This document shows positions 56,662-64,000 of a stretch of 64,000 nt of DNA, piece by piece. Source of the DNA: Mesorhizobium sp. M1D.F.Ca.ET.043.01.1.1 (lineage in GTDB: Bacteria > Pseudomonadota > Alphaproteobacteria > Rhizobiales > Rhizobiaceae); the NCBI RefSeq assembly GCF_003952385.1, contig NZ_CP034444.1:6089001-6153000 (forward strand). The letters are read 5' to 3'. The notes beneath the pieces were generated by a model. That model was given only the letters and a program-made list of their open reading frames with translations. It did not search any database and was not told the DNA's origin. Numbering within the stretch: the stretch's first letter is position 1; each line of letters begins with the position of its first letter. The position numbers and the translations under genes are program-made.

Positions 56662-59109
56662 CTACATCCTCACCCTTTCCGCCTTCGGATCGTACATCGG
56701 CTTCAGCGAGGCTTCGGCCGCAAACCGCTCCCCGGCGATCTCGACTTCGTAGGACGAGGCCAGCACATCCGCCTCGCTTTCACCTTGGCACGGCACATAG
56801 CCGAGACCGATGGCGCCGCCGAGATGGTGGCCATAGTTGCCCGAGGTGATCGGGCCGACGATCTTGCCGTCGCGCAGGATCGCCTCGTTGTGGAAGAGCA
56901 GCGGCTGCGGGTCTTTCAGGCGGAACTGGACCAGCCGGCGGGACAGGCCGGCCTCCTTCTTTCGCAACACGGCATCGCGGCCGATGAAGCCGGCCTTGCT
57001 CGTCTTCACTGCGAAGCCGAGGCCGGCTTCCAGCACATTGTCCTCGTCGGTGATGTCGTGGCCGAAATGCCGAAAAGCCTTTTCGATACGGCAGGAATCC
57101 AGCGTGTGCAGGCCGCAGAGCTTCAGGTCGACATCGGCGCCGGCATCGGCGATCGCCTCGAAGACGTGCGCCGCCTGCTCGGTCGAGACATAGAGCTCCC
57201 AGCCGAGCTCGCCGACATAGGTGACGCGGTGGGCGCGGGCCAGCCCCATGCCGATCTCGATCTCCTGAAAAGTGCCGAACGGGTTGGCCTCGTTGGAGAA
57301 GTCGTTCGGGCTGATTTTCTGGATCAGGTTTCGTGACTGCGGACCCATCAAGCAGATGACCGCTTCGGCCGCGGTCACTTCGGTGATGACGACGAACTCG
57401 TCGGCGACATGCCGTCTCAGCCAGGCAAGGTCGCGCTGCAAAGTGGCGCCCGGCACGACGAGGAAATAGGCCGTCTCCGAAAGCCGCGTCACGGTGAGGT
57501 CGCTCTCGATGCCACCCTTGGCGTTCAGCATCTGCGTGTAGACGATTTTTGCCGGCGCCACGTCCATGTCGTTGGCGCATAGCCGCTGCAGGAAGGCACA
57601 GGCATCGCGCCCCTCGACGCGGATCTTGCCGAAGGAGGTCATGTCGAACACGCCGACACCGTTGCGCACGGCGAGATGCTCCTCGCGCTGGTTGTCGAAC
57701 CAGTTCTGCCGCTTCCAGGAATAGCGGTATTCGCGCTCCTGGCTCTCGCGGGCAAACCAGTTGGCGCGCTCCCACCCGGCGACTTCGCCGAAGACGGCGC
57801 CGCGCGCTTTCAGGTGCTCGTGCAGCGGCGAGCGGCGCACGCCGCGCGAGGTCGCCATCTGGCGGTAGGGGAAATGGTCGGCGTAGAGCAGGCCGAGCGT
57901 TTCGGAGACGCGTTCCTTAAGGTAGCGGCGGTTCTTCTGAAACGGCTGGGCGCGGCGGATATCGACCTCCCAGAGATCGAAGGGCGCTTCGCCGTCATTG
58001 ATCCACTGCGCCAGCGCCATGCCGGCGCCGCCGGAAGAGACGATGCCGATCGAATTGTAGCCGGTCGCCATCCAGTAGCCGGCAAGTTCTGGCGCCTCGC
58101 CGAGATAGTAGCGGTCGTCCGGCGTGAAACTCTCGGGGCCGTTGAAGAAGGTGTGGATGCCCGCCGTGCCCAGCATCGGCATGCGGTTGACGCCCATTTC
58201 CAGGATCGGCTCGAAATGGTCCATGTCCTCGGGCAGCTGGTCGAAGCAGAAATCCTCGCGGATGCCGTCCATGCCCCAGGGTTTCGCCACTGGCTCGAAG
58301 GCGCCGAGCATCATCTTGCCGGCATCTTCCTTATAGTAAGCGCACTCGTCCGGCACGCGCAGCACGGGCAAGCGGGTCAGCCCCGGGATCGGCTCAGTGA
58401 CGAGATAGAAGTGCTCGCAGGCGTGCAGCGGGATGGTGACGCCATTCTGGCGGCCGAGTTCGCGCGCCCACATGCCGGCGCAGTTGACGACGATGTCGGT
58501 CTCGATCGTGCCCTGTTCGTCGCCCTGCGCCCAGGAGACGCCGGAGACGCGGCCTCCCTTGGTATGGACCTTGGTCACCTTGACGTTCTCGATGACGGCC
58601 GCGCCGCGCTGGCGCGCACCCTTGGCCAGCGCCATGGCGATGTTGGCCGGATCGCACTGGCCGTCGAGCGGCAGGTGCACGGCGCCGACCACGTCCGACA
58701 CATTGAGATGCGGATACATCTCCTTGACTTCGCTCGGCGAAATTTCGCGCACGTCGACATCGAAGGCGCGGGCCAGCGAGGCCTGCCTATAGATTTCGTG
58801 CTTGCGCTCTTCGGTGAGCGCCACCGTGATCGAGCCGACCCGGCGCATGCCGGTGCCGACGCCGGTCTCGGGCTCGAGCTTGACGTAGAGGTCGGCCGAA
58901 TATTTCGCCAGCCGCGTCATGTTCTGCGAGGCGCGCAGCTGGCCGATCAGGCCGGCCGCGTGCCATGTGGTGCCGCAGGTAAGCTGCTTGCGCTCGAGCA
59001 GAACGATGTCGGTCCAGCCGAGCTTTGCCAGGTGATAGGCGACCGAGCAGCCGGAAACGCCGCCGCCGATGATGACGGCGCGGGCTTTGGCGGGAATGGT
59101 CTTGGTCAT
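56662..59109 (-). CDS. Dimethylglycine/sarcosine dehydrogenase-like FAD oxidoreductase with GcvT domain (copy 1)
   Basis: 815 aa. Residues about 8-380 are a DAO-type FAD domain: AVIIGGGVSGCSVAYHLAKL, and W49-H50 in TWHAAG, where the His is the usual covalent FAD site. Residues about 430-800 are a GcvT-like folate-binding domain (GVGVFDMTSFGKIRVEGRDA, VGELGWELYVSTEQ, CGLHTLDSCRIEKAFRHFGH). The family demethylates dimethylglycine or sarcosine, passing C1 to tetrahydrofolate. Start ATG 59109 overlaps the aminotransferase stop by four bases. Substrate is not certain. Confidence 0.9.
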   Translation of the reverse strand: MTKTIPAKARAVIIGGGVSGCSVAYHLAKLGWTDIVLLERKQLTCGTTWHAAGLIGQLRASQNMTRLAKYSADLYVKLEPETGVGTGMRRVGSITVALTEERKHEIYRQASLARAFDVDVREISPSEVKEMYPHLNVSDVVGAVHLPLDGQCDPANIAMALAKGARQRGAAVIENVKVTKVHTKGGRVSGVSWAQGDEQGTIETDIVVNCAGMWARELGRQNGVTIPLHACEHFYLVTEPIPGLTRLPVLRVPDECAYYKEDAGKMMLGAFEPVAKPWGMDGIREDFCFDQLPEDMDHFEPILEMGVNRMPMLGTAGIHTFFNGPESFTPDDRYYLGEAPELAGYWMATGYNSIGIVSSGGAGMALAQWINDGEAPFDLWEVDIRRAQPFQKNRRYLKERVSETLGLLYADHFPYRQMATSRGVRRSPLHEHLKARGAVFGEVAGWERANWFARESQEREYRYSWKRQNWFDNQREEHLAVRNGVGVFDMTSFGKIRVEGRDACAFLQRLCANDMDVAPAKIVYTQMLNAKGGIESDLTVTRLSETAYFLVVPGATLQRDLAWLRRHVADEFVVITEVTAAEAVICLMGPQSRNLIQKISPNDFSNEANPFGTFQEIEIGMGLARAHRVTYVGELGWELYVSTEQAAHVFEAIADAGADVDLKLCGLHTLDSCRIEKAFRHFGHDITDEDNVLEAGLGFAVKTSKAGFIGRDAVLRKKEAGLSRRLVQFRLKDPQPLLFHNEAILRDGKIVGPITSGNYGHHLGGAIGLGYVPCQGESEADVLASSYEVEIAGERFAAEASLKPMYDPKAERVRM

Positions 59110-60287
59110 GCGGCCTCGCGGCGGTAGTTGGAGGCGAAGCGGCGCAGGCGAAGCGCTGCCTCTTTAAGAACGGGTTCCGGCTGGCAGAGGCTGACCCGGA
59201 TGTGGCCGGCGGCGGCCCTGCCAAAGCTCGATCCCGGCATGACGCCGACTTTTTCCTTGTCGAGCAGGCCCCAGGCGAATTTTTCGTCGTCAGGCTCGAT
59301 CGCCGAGATGTCGAGCATGACATACATGCCGCCCTCCGAGCCGTGCACGGTGACGTCGTTCATGCCGCGTACGGCCTCCAGCATCAGCGTCCGGCGCGCG
59401 GCGTAGCGCTCGGCGATTGCCTTCACGCCGTAATGGTTTTCGAGCGCCTCGGCGCAGGCAATCGAGATGAAGGCCGGCAGGCCGTAGGTCGTCACCAGGT
59501 TGAGGTCGGTGAGCAGCCTGATCATCTCTTTCGGACCGGTCAGCCAGCCCATGCGCCAGCCGGTCATGCCGTGGCTCTTCGACATGGAATTGATGACCAG
59601 CGTGCGCTCGGCCATGCCGGGGAGCGAGCGCGGCGAGATGTGCTCGCCGCCGCCGAGCGTCCAGTAGACCTCGTCGGACAGCAGCCAAAGATCGTGCTCG
59701 TTGCAGATTTCGGCCAGTTGCTCGAGCCGTTCGCGCGAATAGACGGCACCCGTCGGGTTGTTCGGCGTGTTGATCAGGATCGCGCGCGTGTTGGACCTGA
59801 GCGCCGCGCGGATCATATCGGCATGCGGCTGGAAGCCGTCCTCGGCCGGCGTCTCGACAACGGTGAAGCTGGCGCCGGCGGCGCTGAACGTATTGGGGTA
59901 GGTGGCGTAGTAGGGTGCGACGACGATGGCGTGGTCGCCTGGGTCGAGCACGCCTTGCACGGCCGCGTAGAGCGCGCCTTGGCCGCCAGCTGCGGCGATG
60001 ATCTCGTCGGGTTCCGTCTGCATGCCGGTGCAAGCGGTGGAGGTCGCCGCCATCGCCTTGCGCAGGCGCGGCAGGCCGGGCAGGGGCGTGTAGTGATGGT
60101 TGCTGCCGCGAACGGCGTTGACGCAGGCCTCGATCGTTTCCGAAGGCGTGTCGAAATCGTGGTCGCCGACCGACAGCATGATGACATCCTCGCCCGCCTG
60201 CTTGCGGGCCCAGGCTGCGGAGTGGACCTCCCAGCCATCCTTGCCCGAGGGTACGATGCCGGTGATGCGCGATGATGGTCTAGGCAT
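59106..60287 (-). CDS. Class I/II pyridoxal-phosphate aminotransferase
   Basis: 393 aa from ATG 60287 (MPRPSSRITGIVPSGKDGWE), preceded by CCGGAG. PLP-site lysine in INSMSKSHGMTGWRMGWL, the NPTG motif in INTPNNPTGAVYSRERL, SDEVYWTL and the final Arg in AAAGHIRVSLCQPE are visible. Substrate not identifiable; amino-acid aminotransferase by family. It lies between the two dehydrogenases and after the methyltransferase, with an 8-base overlap with the latter. Confidence 0.88.
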   Translation of the reverse strand: MPRPSSRITGIVPSGKDGWEVHSAAWARKQAGEDVIMLSVGDHDFDTPSETIEACVNAVRGSNHHYTPLPGLPRLRKAMAATSTACTGMQTEPDEIIAAAGGQGALYAAVQGVLDPGDHAIVVAPYYATYPNTFSAAGASFTVVETPAEDGFQPHADMIRAALRSNTRAILINTPNNPTGAVYSRERLEQLAEICNEHDLWLLSDEVYWTLGGGEHISPRSLPGMAERTLVINSMSKSHGMTGWRMGWLTGPKEMIRLLTDLNLVTTYGLPAFISIACAEALENHYGVKAIAERYAARRTLMLEAVRGMNDVTVHGSEGGMYVMLDISAIEPDDEKFAWGLLDKEKVGVMPGSSFGRAAAGHIRVSLCQPEPVLKEAALRLRRFASNYRREAA

Positions 60288-61185
60288 GTGGAACTCCGGA
60301 AATTTCGTGTCCGCCTCGCACGAGCCGATCGCGCAGGGCGGCGATATGGGCCGGTCCGACCTCGCAGCAGCCGCCGACGATGGCTGCACCGGCCTCGACC
60401 CAGCCGACGGCCTGATCGGCATAGGCCGGCGGATCGAGATCGTGGCGTGCGTGCAGCACTTCGACAGTGCCGCCATGCTTGAGCGCCTCGACCGAGGTGA
60501 AGCCGTTGGCATAGGCGCCGACCGGTCCACCGAGGGCGATCAACTCGGGCAGCGCTGCGCCGATCGCTTCGGGCCGGCAGCAGTTGAGCAGCCGGGCAGC
60601 GACAGGCAGATCGCGGAGCACGCCAGCTGCGGCTGCAATGCTTTCGCCGCTGCGCAGGCGTGGCGTGCCTTGATCGGCCAGTGTCCAAGATACCCATACA
60701 GGCTTGCCGCTTTCCGCTGCAGCGGTGACGGCGGCGCGTGCCTCATCGGCGGAAGCCATGGTTTCGCATAGGAACAGATCGACGCCATCGGCCTGCTCGG
60801 CAACAATGCGGCGATAGGTGTCGAGCGTCTCCTCGAAGGAGATGGTGAGCTTTGGCGCATAGCTGCCGAACAAAGGCGAGAGACAGCCGGCGATGGCCGC
60901 GTCACCGGCTTGCTCGCAAGCTTGCCTGGCAAGTTCAATGCCGCGCGCCTGAAGCGATTTGAACAGCTCTTCCGCGCCCTCGCGAGCCAGCCGCTCGGGC
61001 GTCGCCGAATAGGTGTTGATGGTGATGACGCGGGCGCCCGCCTTGATGAACTCCCCGTGCAGGTCGCGCACCAGGTCCGGTTCGTCGATCAGAACCCTCG
61101 CCGACCACAAGGGCGTCGGTTCCGATTTGCTGCGGCGGACCAGTTCCTGGCCCATGCCGCCATCGGTGAGAATGACGGACCTCAT
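60280..61185 (-). CDS. Homocysteine S-methyltransferase family protein
   Basis: 301 aa. Zinc-binding motifs are intact: NCC with C202 (ARLLNCCRPE) and GGCC with C273 and C274 (IVGGCCEVGP). The N-terminus VILTDGGMGQELVRR is as in betaine- or S-methylmethionine-homocysteine methyltransferases. With two dimethylglycine/sarcosine dehydrogenase-like neighbours, a betaine donor is likely (inference): betaine + homocysteine to dimethylglycine + methionine. It overlaps both neighbours. Confidence 0.9.
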   Translation of the reverse strand: MRSVILTDGGMGQELVRRSKSEPTPLWSARVLIDEPDLVRDLHGEFIKAGARVITINTYSATPERLAREGAEELFKSLQARGIELARQACEQAGDAAIAGCLSPLFGSYAPKLTISFEETLDTYRRIVAEQADGVDLFLCETMASADEARAAVTAAAESGKPVWVSWTLADQGTPRLRSGESIAAAAGVLRDLPVAARLLNCCRPEAIGAALPELIALGGPVGAYANGFTSVEALKHGGTVEVLHARHDLDPPAYADQAVGWVEAGAAIVGGCCEVGPAHIAALRDRLVRGGHEISGVPHA

Positions 61186-63635
61186 GCCCGCAACCTCTCA
61201 TTCTTCGGATCCCACAGCGGCTCGTCTTTCTGCACCACCGCCTTGAAGCGGTCGCCGAAGATCTCGACTTCGACAGCCATGCCCGCTTCGGCGAGATCGG
61301 CGCGCAGCATGCCGAGCGCGATCGACTTCTCGACCCGGTGGCCATAGCCGCCCGATGTCGTCTCGCCGACGACCCTGCCGTCATGCCAGAGCGTCGACAT
61401 ATAGGGCGCGTCGCATTCGCCGGGGTTCTCGACGACCAGGGTGACGAAGCGCTTCTTCACGCCCTGCTGCTTCTCGTTGAGCAGTGCAGCCTTGCCGCGG
61501 AAGTTTGGCTTGTCCCATTTGACGAAACGCTCCAGCCCGCCCTGCAGGATCGTATAGTCGGTCGAAAGGTCGCCCTTCCAGCCGCGGTAGCCCTTTTCCA
61601 GACGCAGGGAATCGAGCGCGTACATGCCGAAGGGCTTCAGCCCGTGCTTCTGGCCGGCGGCCCAGACAGCATCGAACACCGTCGCCGTGTCTGCGACCTT
61701 GGTGTGGATCTCCCAGCCGAGCTCGCCGGTGAAGGAGACGCGCACCAGCTTCGACCAGCGTCCGGCGATCGTCGTTTCCTGATGCGTCAGCCACGGAAGC
61801 GTCAGGTCGGCGGCGCAGACCTCGGCAAGGATTTTTCGCGAGTTAGGGCCGGCAAGGATTTGTGTTGAATATTCCTCGGTCCGGTCGGTCAGCGTGAAGG
61901 CGGCATCCGCCGGCATGCGCGACTTCAGCCATTCGAGATCATGCCACTGGGCTACCGCCGCGGTGATCAGCGTCATCAGGTCTTCGCGGTGGCGCACGAC
62001 CGACATTTCGGTGACGATGCGGCCCTTGTCGTCGGCGAAGTAGACGAGGCCGATACGGCCGGGCTTTGGCACGAGACCGGTGACCTGCAGCGCCAGCCAC
62101 TCGGCGGCGCCCGGGCCTTCGAGGTTGAAGCGGGAGAAGCCGGGCAGGTCGAGGATGCCGGCGGCGTCGCGCACGGCCAGGCATTCCTGGCGCACGCTCT
62201 GCTGCCACGGCCCGTCGCGGCGGAAGGTGAGCGTCGATTCCTCCGAAATGTTGTCGCCGGGCCCGGCATACCAGGTGGCGCGCTCCCAGCCGTTATAGGC
62301 GTCGAACTGGCCGCCCAGCGCCTTGATGCGATCGTGCAGCGGCGACAGCTTGCGGTCGCGCCCTGCCGGCCAGGCGTGGCGCGGGAACTGGATGGCGTAT
62401 TCGTTGCCGTAGATTTCCATGCCCTTGGCGACGCAATAGTCGGGTGCTGAGGCAAAGGAAGTGAAGCGGCGCGGGTCGCAGGACCACATGTCCCATTCGG
62501 TCTGGCCCTCGGTCACCCATTCGGCCAGCACCTTGCCGGCGCCGCCGCCTTGCGCGATGCCGAAGGTGAAGACGCAGGCCTCGAAGGCGTTCGGCACGCC
62601 GGGCATCGGCCCGATCAGCGGGTTGCCATCCGGCGCATAGGGGATCGGACCGTTGATCACCTTGGAGAGGCCGGCGGTGCCGAGGATCGGCACGCGGGCA
62701 ACGGCATCGGCGAGATAATGCTCCAGCCGGTCGAGATCGTCGGGGAAGAGCTGGAAGGAGAAATCCTCCGGCATCGGATCGTTGTGGGTCGCCCAGTGCG
62801 CGCGGCAATTGCGCTCATAGGGGCCGAGATTCATCCCGGTCTTTTCCTGGCGCAGGTAATAGGAGGTGTCGACGTCGCGCAGCAGCGGCAGTTTCTTGCC
62901 CTGCTCCTTCGTCCAGGCGGCGAGTTCAGGGATCTCCTCGAACAGGATGTATTGATGGCTCATCACCATCATCGGCACTTCGCGGCCGAACATTTTTCCA
63001 ACCTCGGCGGCACGGTAGCCGGCGGCGTTGATGACGATCTCGCAGCGGATTTCGCCCTGCGGCGTCGCGATCACCCATTCGCCGTTCTCGCGGCGGGCGC
63101 CGGTAACCGGGCAGAAGCGGATGATCCTGGCGCCCATGTCGCGAGCGCCCTTGGCCAGCGCCTGTGTCAATTGCGCGGGGTCGATGTCGCCGTCGCTCGG
63201 GTCGTAGAGGGCGCCCTTGAGGTCATGCGTCTCGATGAAGGGATAGCGGCGCTTGATCTCGTCGAGGCCGACGACGTCGATGTCCATGCCCTGGTAGCGG
63301 CCCATGCCCTTGGCGCGCTGGAACTCCTGCATGCGCTCCTTGGTGTGGGCGAGCCTGAGCGAGCCGGTGACGTGGTAGTTCATCGGATAGTCGACCGCGT
63401 CGGCGAGACCGCGGTAGAGCTCGGTCGAGTAGCGCTGCATGTTCATCAGCGACCATGACGAGGAGAAGGTCGGCACGTTGCCGGCCGCGTGCCAGGTCGA
63501 GCCGGAGGTCAACTCGTTCTTGTCCAGAAGCACGCAGTCGGTCCAGCCAGCCTTGCAGAGGTGGTAGAGCGAGGAGGCGCCGACGACACCGCCTCCGATG
63601 ATCACCACGCGCGCCGTGGTCGGCAAACCGGCCAT
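61182..63635 (-). CDS. Dimethylglycine/sarcosine dehydrogenase-like FAD oxidoreductase with GcvT domain (copy 2)
   Basis: 817 aa, same architecture as the protein at 56662-59109: VVIIGGGVVGASSLYHLCKA, W48-H49 in STWHAAGNVPTF, then the GcvT-like half with AGILDLPGFSRFNLEGPGAA, FTGELGWEIHTKV and GMYALDSLRLEKGYRGWKGD. The two share length and domain order but differ in many active-site flanks, so they may act on successive N-methyl substrates. ATG 63635 lies 20 bases after the cupin gene and has a GGAGGGAGAAC-like site. Confidence 0.9.
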   Translation of the reverse strand: MAGLPTTARVVIIGGGVVGASSLYHLCKAGWTDCVLLDKNELTSGSTWHAAGNVPTFSSSWSLMNMQRYSTELYRGLADAVDYPMNYHVTGSLRLAHTKERMQEFQRAKGMGRYQGMDIDVVGLDEIKRRYPFIETHDLKGALYDPSDGDIDPAQLTQALAKGARDMGARIIRFCPVTGARRENGEWVIATPQGEIRCEIVINAAGYRAAEVGKMFGREVPMMVMSHQYILFEEIPELAAWTKEQGKKLPLLRDVDTSYYLRQEKTGMNLGPYERNCRAHWATHNDPMPEDFSFQLFPDDLDRLEHYLADAVARVPILGTAGLSKVINGPIPYAPDGNPLIGPMPGVPNAFEACVFTFGIAQGGGAGKVLAEWVTEGQTEWDMWSCDPRRFTSFASAPDYCVAKGMEIYGNEYAIQFPRHAWPAGRDRKLSPLHDRIKALGGQFDAYNGWERATWYAGPGDNISEESTLTFRRDGPWQQSVRQECLAVRDAAGILDLPGFSRFNLEGPGAAEWLALQVTGLVPKPGRIGLVYFADDKGRIVTEMSVVRHREDLMTLITAAVAQWHDLEWLKSRMPADAAFTLTDRTEEYSTQILAGPNSRKILAEVCAADLTLPWLTHQETTIAGRWSKLVRVSFTGELGWEIHTKVADTATVFDAVWAAGQKHGLKPFGMYALDSLRLEKGYRGWKGDLSTDYTILQGGLERFVKWDKPNFRGKAALLNEKQQGVKKRFVTLVVENPGECDAPYMSTLWHDGRVVGETTSGGYGHRVEKSIALGMLRADLAEAGMAVEVEIFGDRFKAVVQKDEPLWDPKNERLRA

Positions 63636-63655
63636 GTTCTCCCTCCAACGTTTAT

Positions 63656-64000
63656 TTAGTACACCGGCGGCGAAACCACCCAGATGACGACCGCCGGCTC
63701 GGCGCCTGGATTGCGCCAGCGAAACGGCTTGCCTTCGAAACGGAACGAGTCGCCTTCGCCAAGCCGATGCCAGACGCCGCCGATCTCGATCTCGAACGTG
63801 CCGGACGCGACATAGCCGGCTTCCTCCGTCGGGCGGCGCGCTTCGGTCTTCAACTCGGCGCCCGGCGCGAAAACAGAGCGCAGCATCTCGAAGCTACCGC
63901 CAAGGTCGGGCGACAGAAGCTCCTCCACGAGGCCCGATTCGCTTGTGCCAAGCGAGCGGCGGCTGCCGCCGCGCACGACCACGCCGCGCTCCTGTTCGAC
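63656..64000 (-). CDS. Cupin-domain protein, C-terminal part of a probable XRE-cupin regulator (cut by window edge)
   Basis: The open frame runs to the edge of the window, so the start is missing; at least 114 codons are present. The visible part is a cupin barrel: RGGSRRSLGTSESGLVEELL, SPDLGGSFEMLRSVFAPGAE, EEAGYVASGTFEIEIGGVWH, GEGDSFRFEGKPFRWRNPGA and a stop after VSPPVY. This pattern is usual for regulators with an N-terminal XRE helix-turn-helix before the cupin. It is upstream of and in line with the dehydrogenase cluster, so it is the likely regulator. The HTH itself is not seen here. Confidence 0.8.
   Translation of the reverse strand, partial: VEQERGVVVRGGSRRSLGTSESGLVEELLSPDLGGSFEMLRSVFAPGAELKTEARRPTEEAGYVASGTFEIEIGGVWHRLGEGDSFRFEGKPFRWRNPGAEPAVVIWVVSPPVY

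Overview
The window reads as a chromosomal segment of an alphaproteobacterium of the order Hyphomicrobiales, most like Mesorhizobium. Grounds: high GC with tightly overlapped operons; the order nuoA-N, birA, RNase J, methylmalonyl-CoA epimerase, DUF1467, proS, lolCE, lolD; a NuoE with a long C-terminal tail; a GTTC-N7-GTTC type SOS operator; aerobic-pathway cobalamin genes with CbtAB; and several rhizobial-style intergenic palindromes. The genus call is inference from recalled synteny, not from a search.

Layout. 1-1.2 kb: YcaQ/AlkX-type DNA glycosylase (minus). 1.5-17.5 kb: a complete 14-subunit complex I operon with an extra gene between nuoF and nuoG. 17.5-24.7 kb: birA, rnj, mce, a DUF1467 membrane protein, proS and a Lol transporter, with a probable antisense-strand small RNA before proS. 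24.7-27.5 kb: a 28-codon membrane micro-ORF under a triple LexA half-site, an SRPBCC-M50 fusion protease, and lipB. 27.7 kb: tRNA-Leu(GAG). 27.9-36.9 kb (minus): a serine-cycle operon (sga, mcl, mtkA, mtkB, hydroxyacid dehydrogenase, ppc) behind a LuxR-type regulator with a degenerate receiver; ppc carries a single-base frameshift. 37-43.4 kb: mgtE, a MerR regulator, several membrane proteins, an MFS transporter and ChaC. 43.5-48.4 kb: a cobalamin riboswitch followed by cbtB-cbtA-cobU-cobO, then cobD (minus) and cobC with a phosphatase. 48.4-56.5 kb: divergent catabolic genes (creatininase family and RidA on minus; NMT1-type ABC transporter, cytosine-deaminase-like amidohydrolase, FAD oxidase and two flavodoxin-fold reductases on plus). 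56.7-64 kb (minus): a cluster with two dimethylglycine/sarcosine dehydrogenase-like flavoproteins, a homocysteine S-methyltransferase-like protein, an aminotransferase and a cupin protein cut by the window edge.

How it may fit together (inference): the methyl-amine type oxidation cluster would release C1 units and glycine, while the serine-cycle operon converts serine and glyoxylate through hydroxypyruvate and malyl-CoA to acetyl-CoA. The cobalamin genes form a B12-controlled cobalt uptake and late-assembly unit. The most novel items are the SOS-controlled 28-residue membrane protein (a possible functional counterpart of Caulobacter SidA), the pseudo-receiver regulator with repeated CGGGTAGG motifs before the serine-cycle operon, and an H3TH domain shared by NuoE and the extra complex I operon gene.
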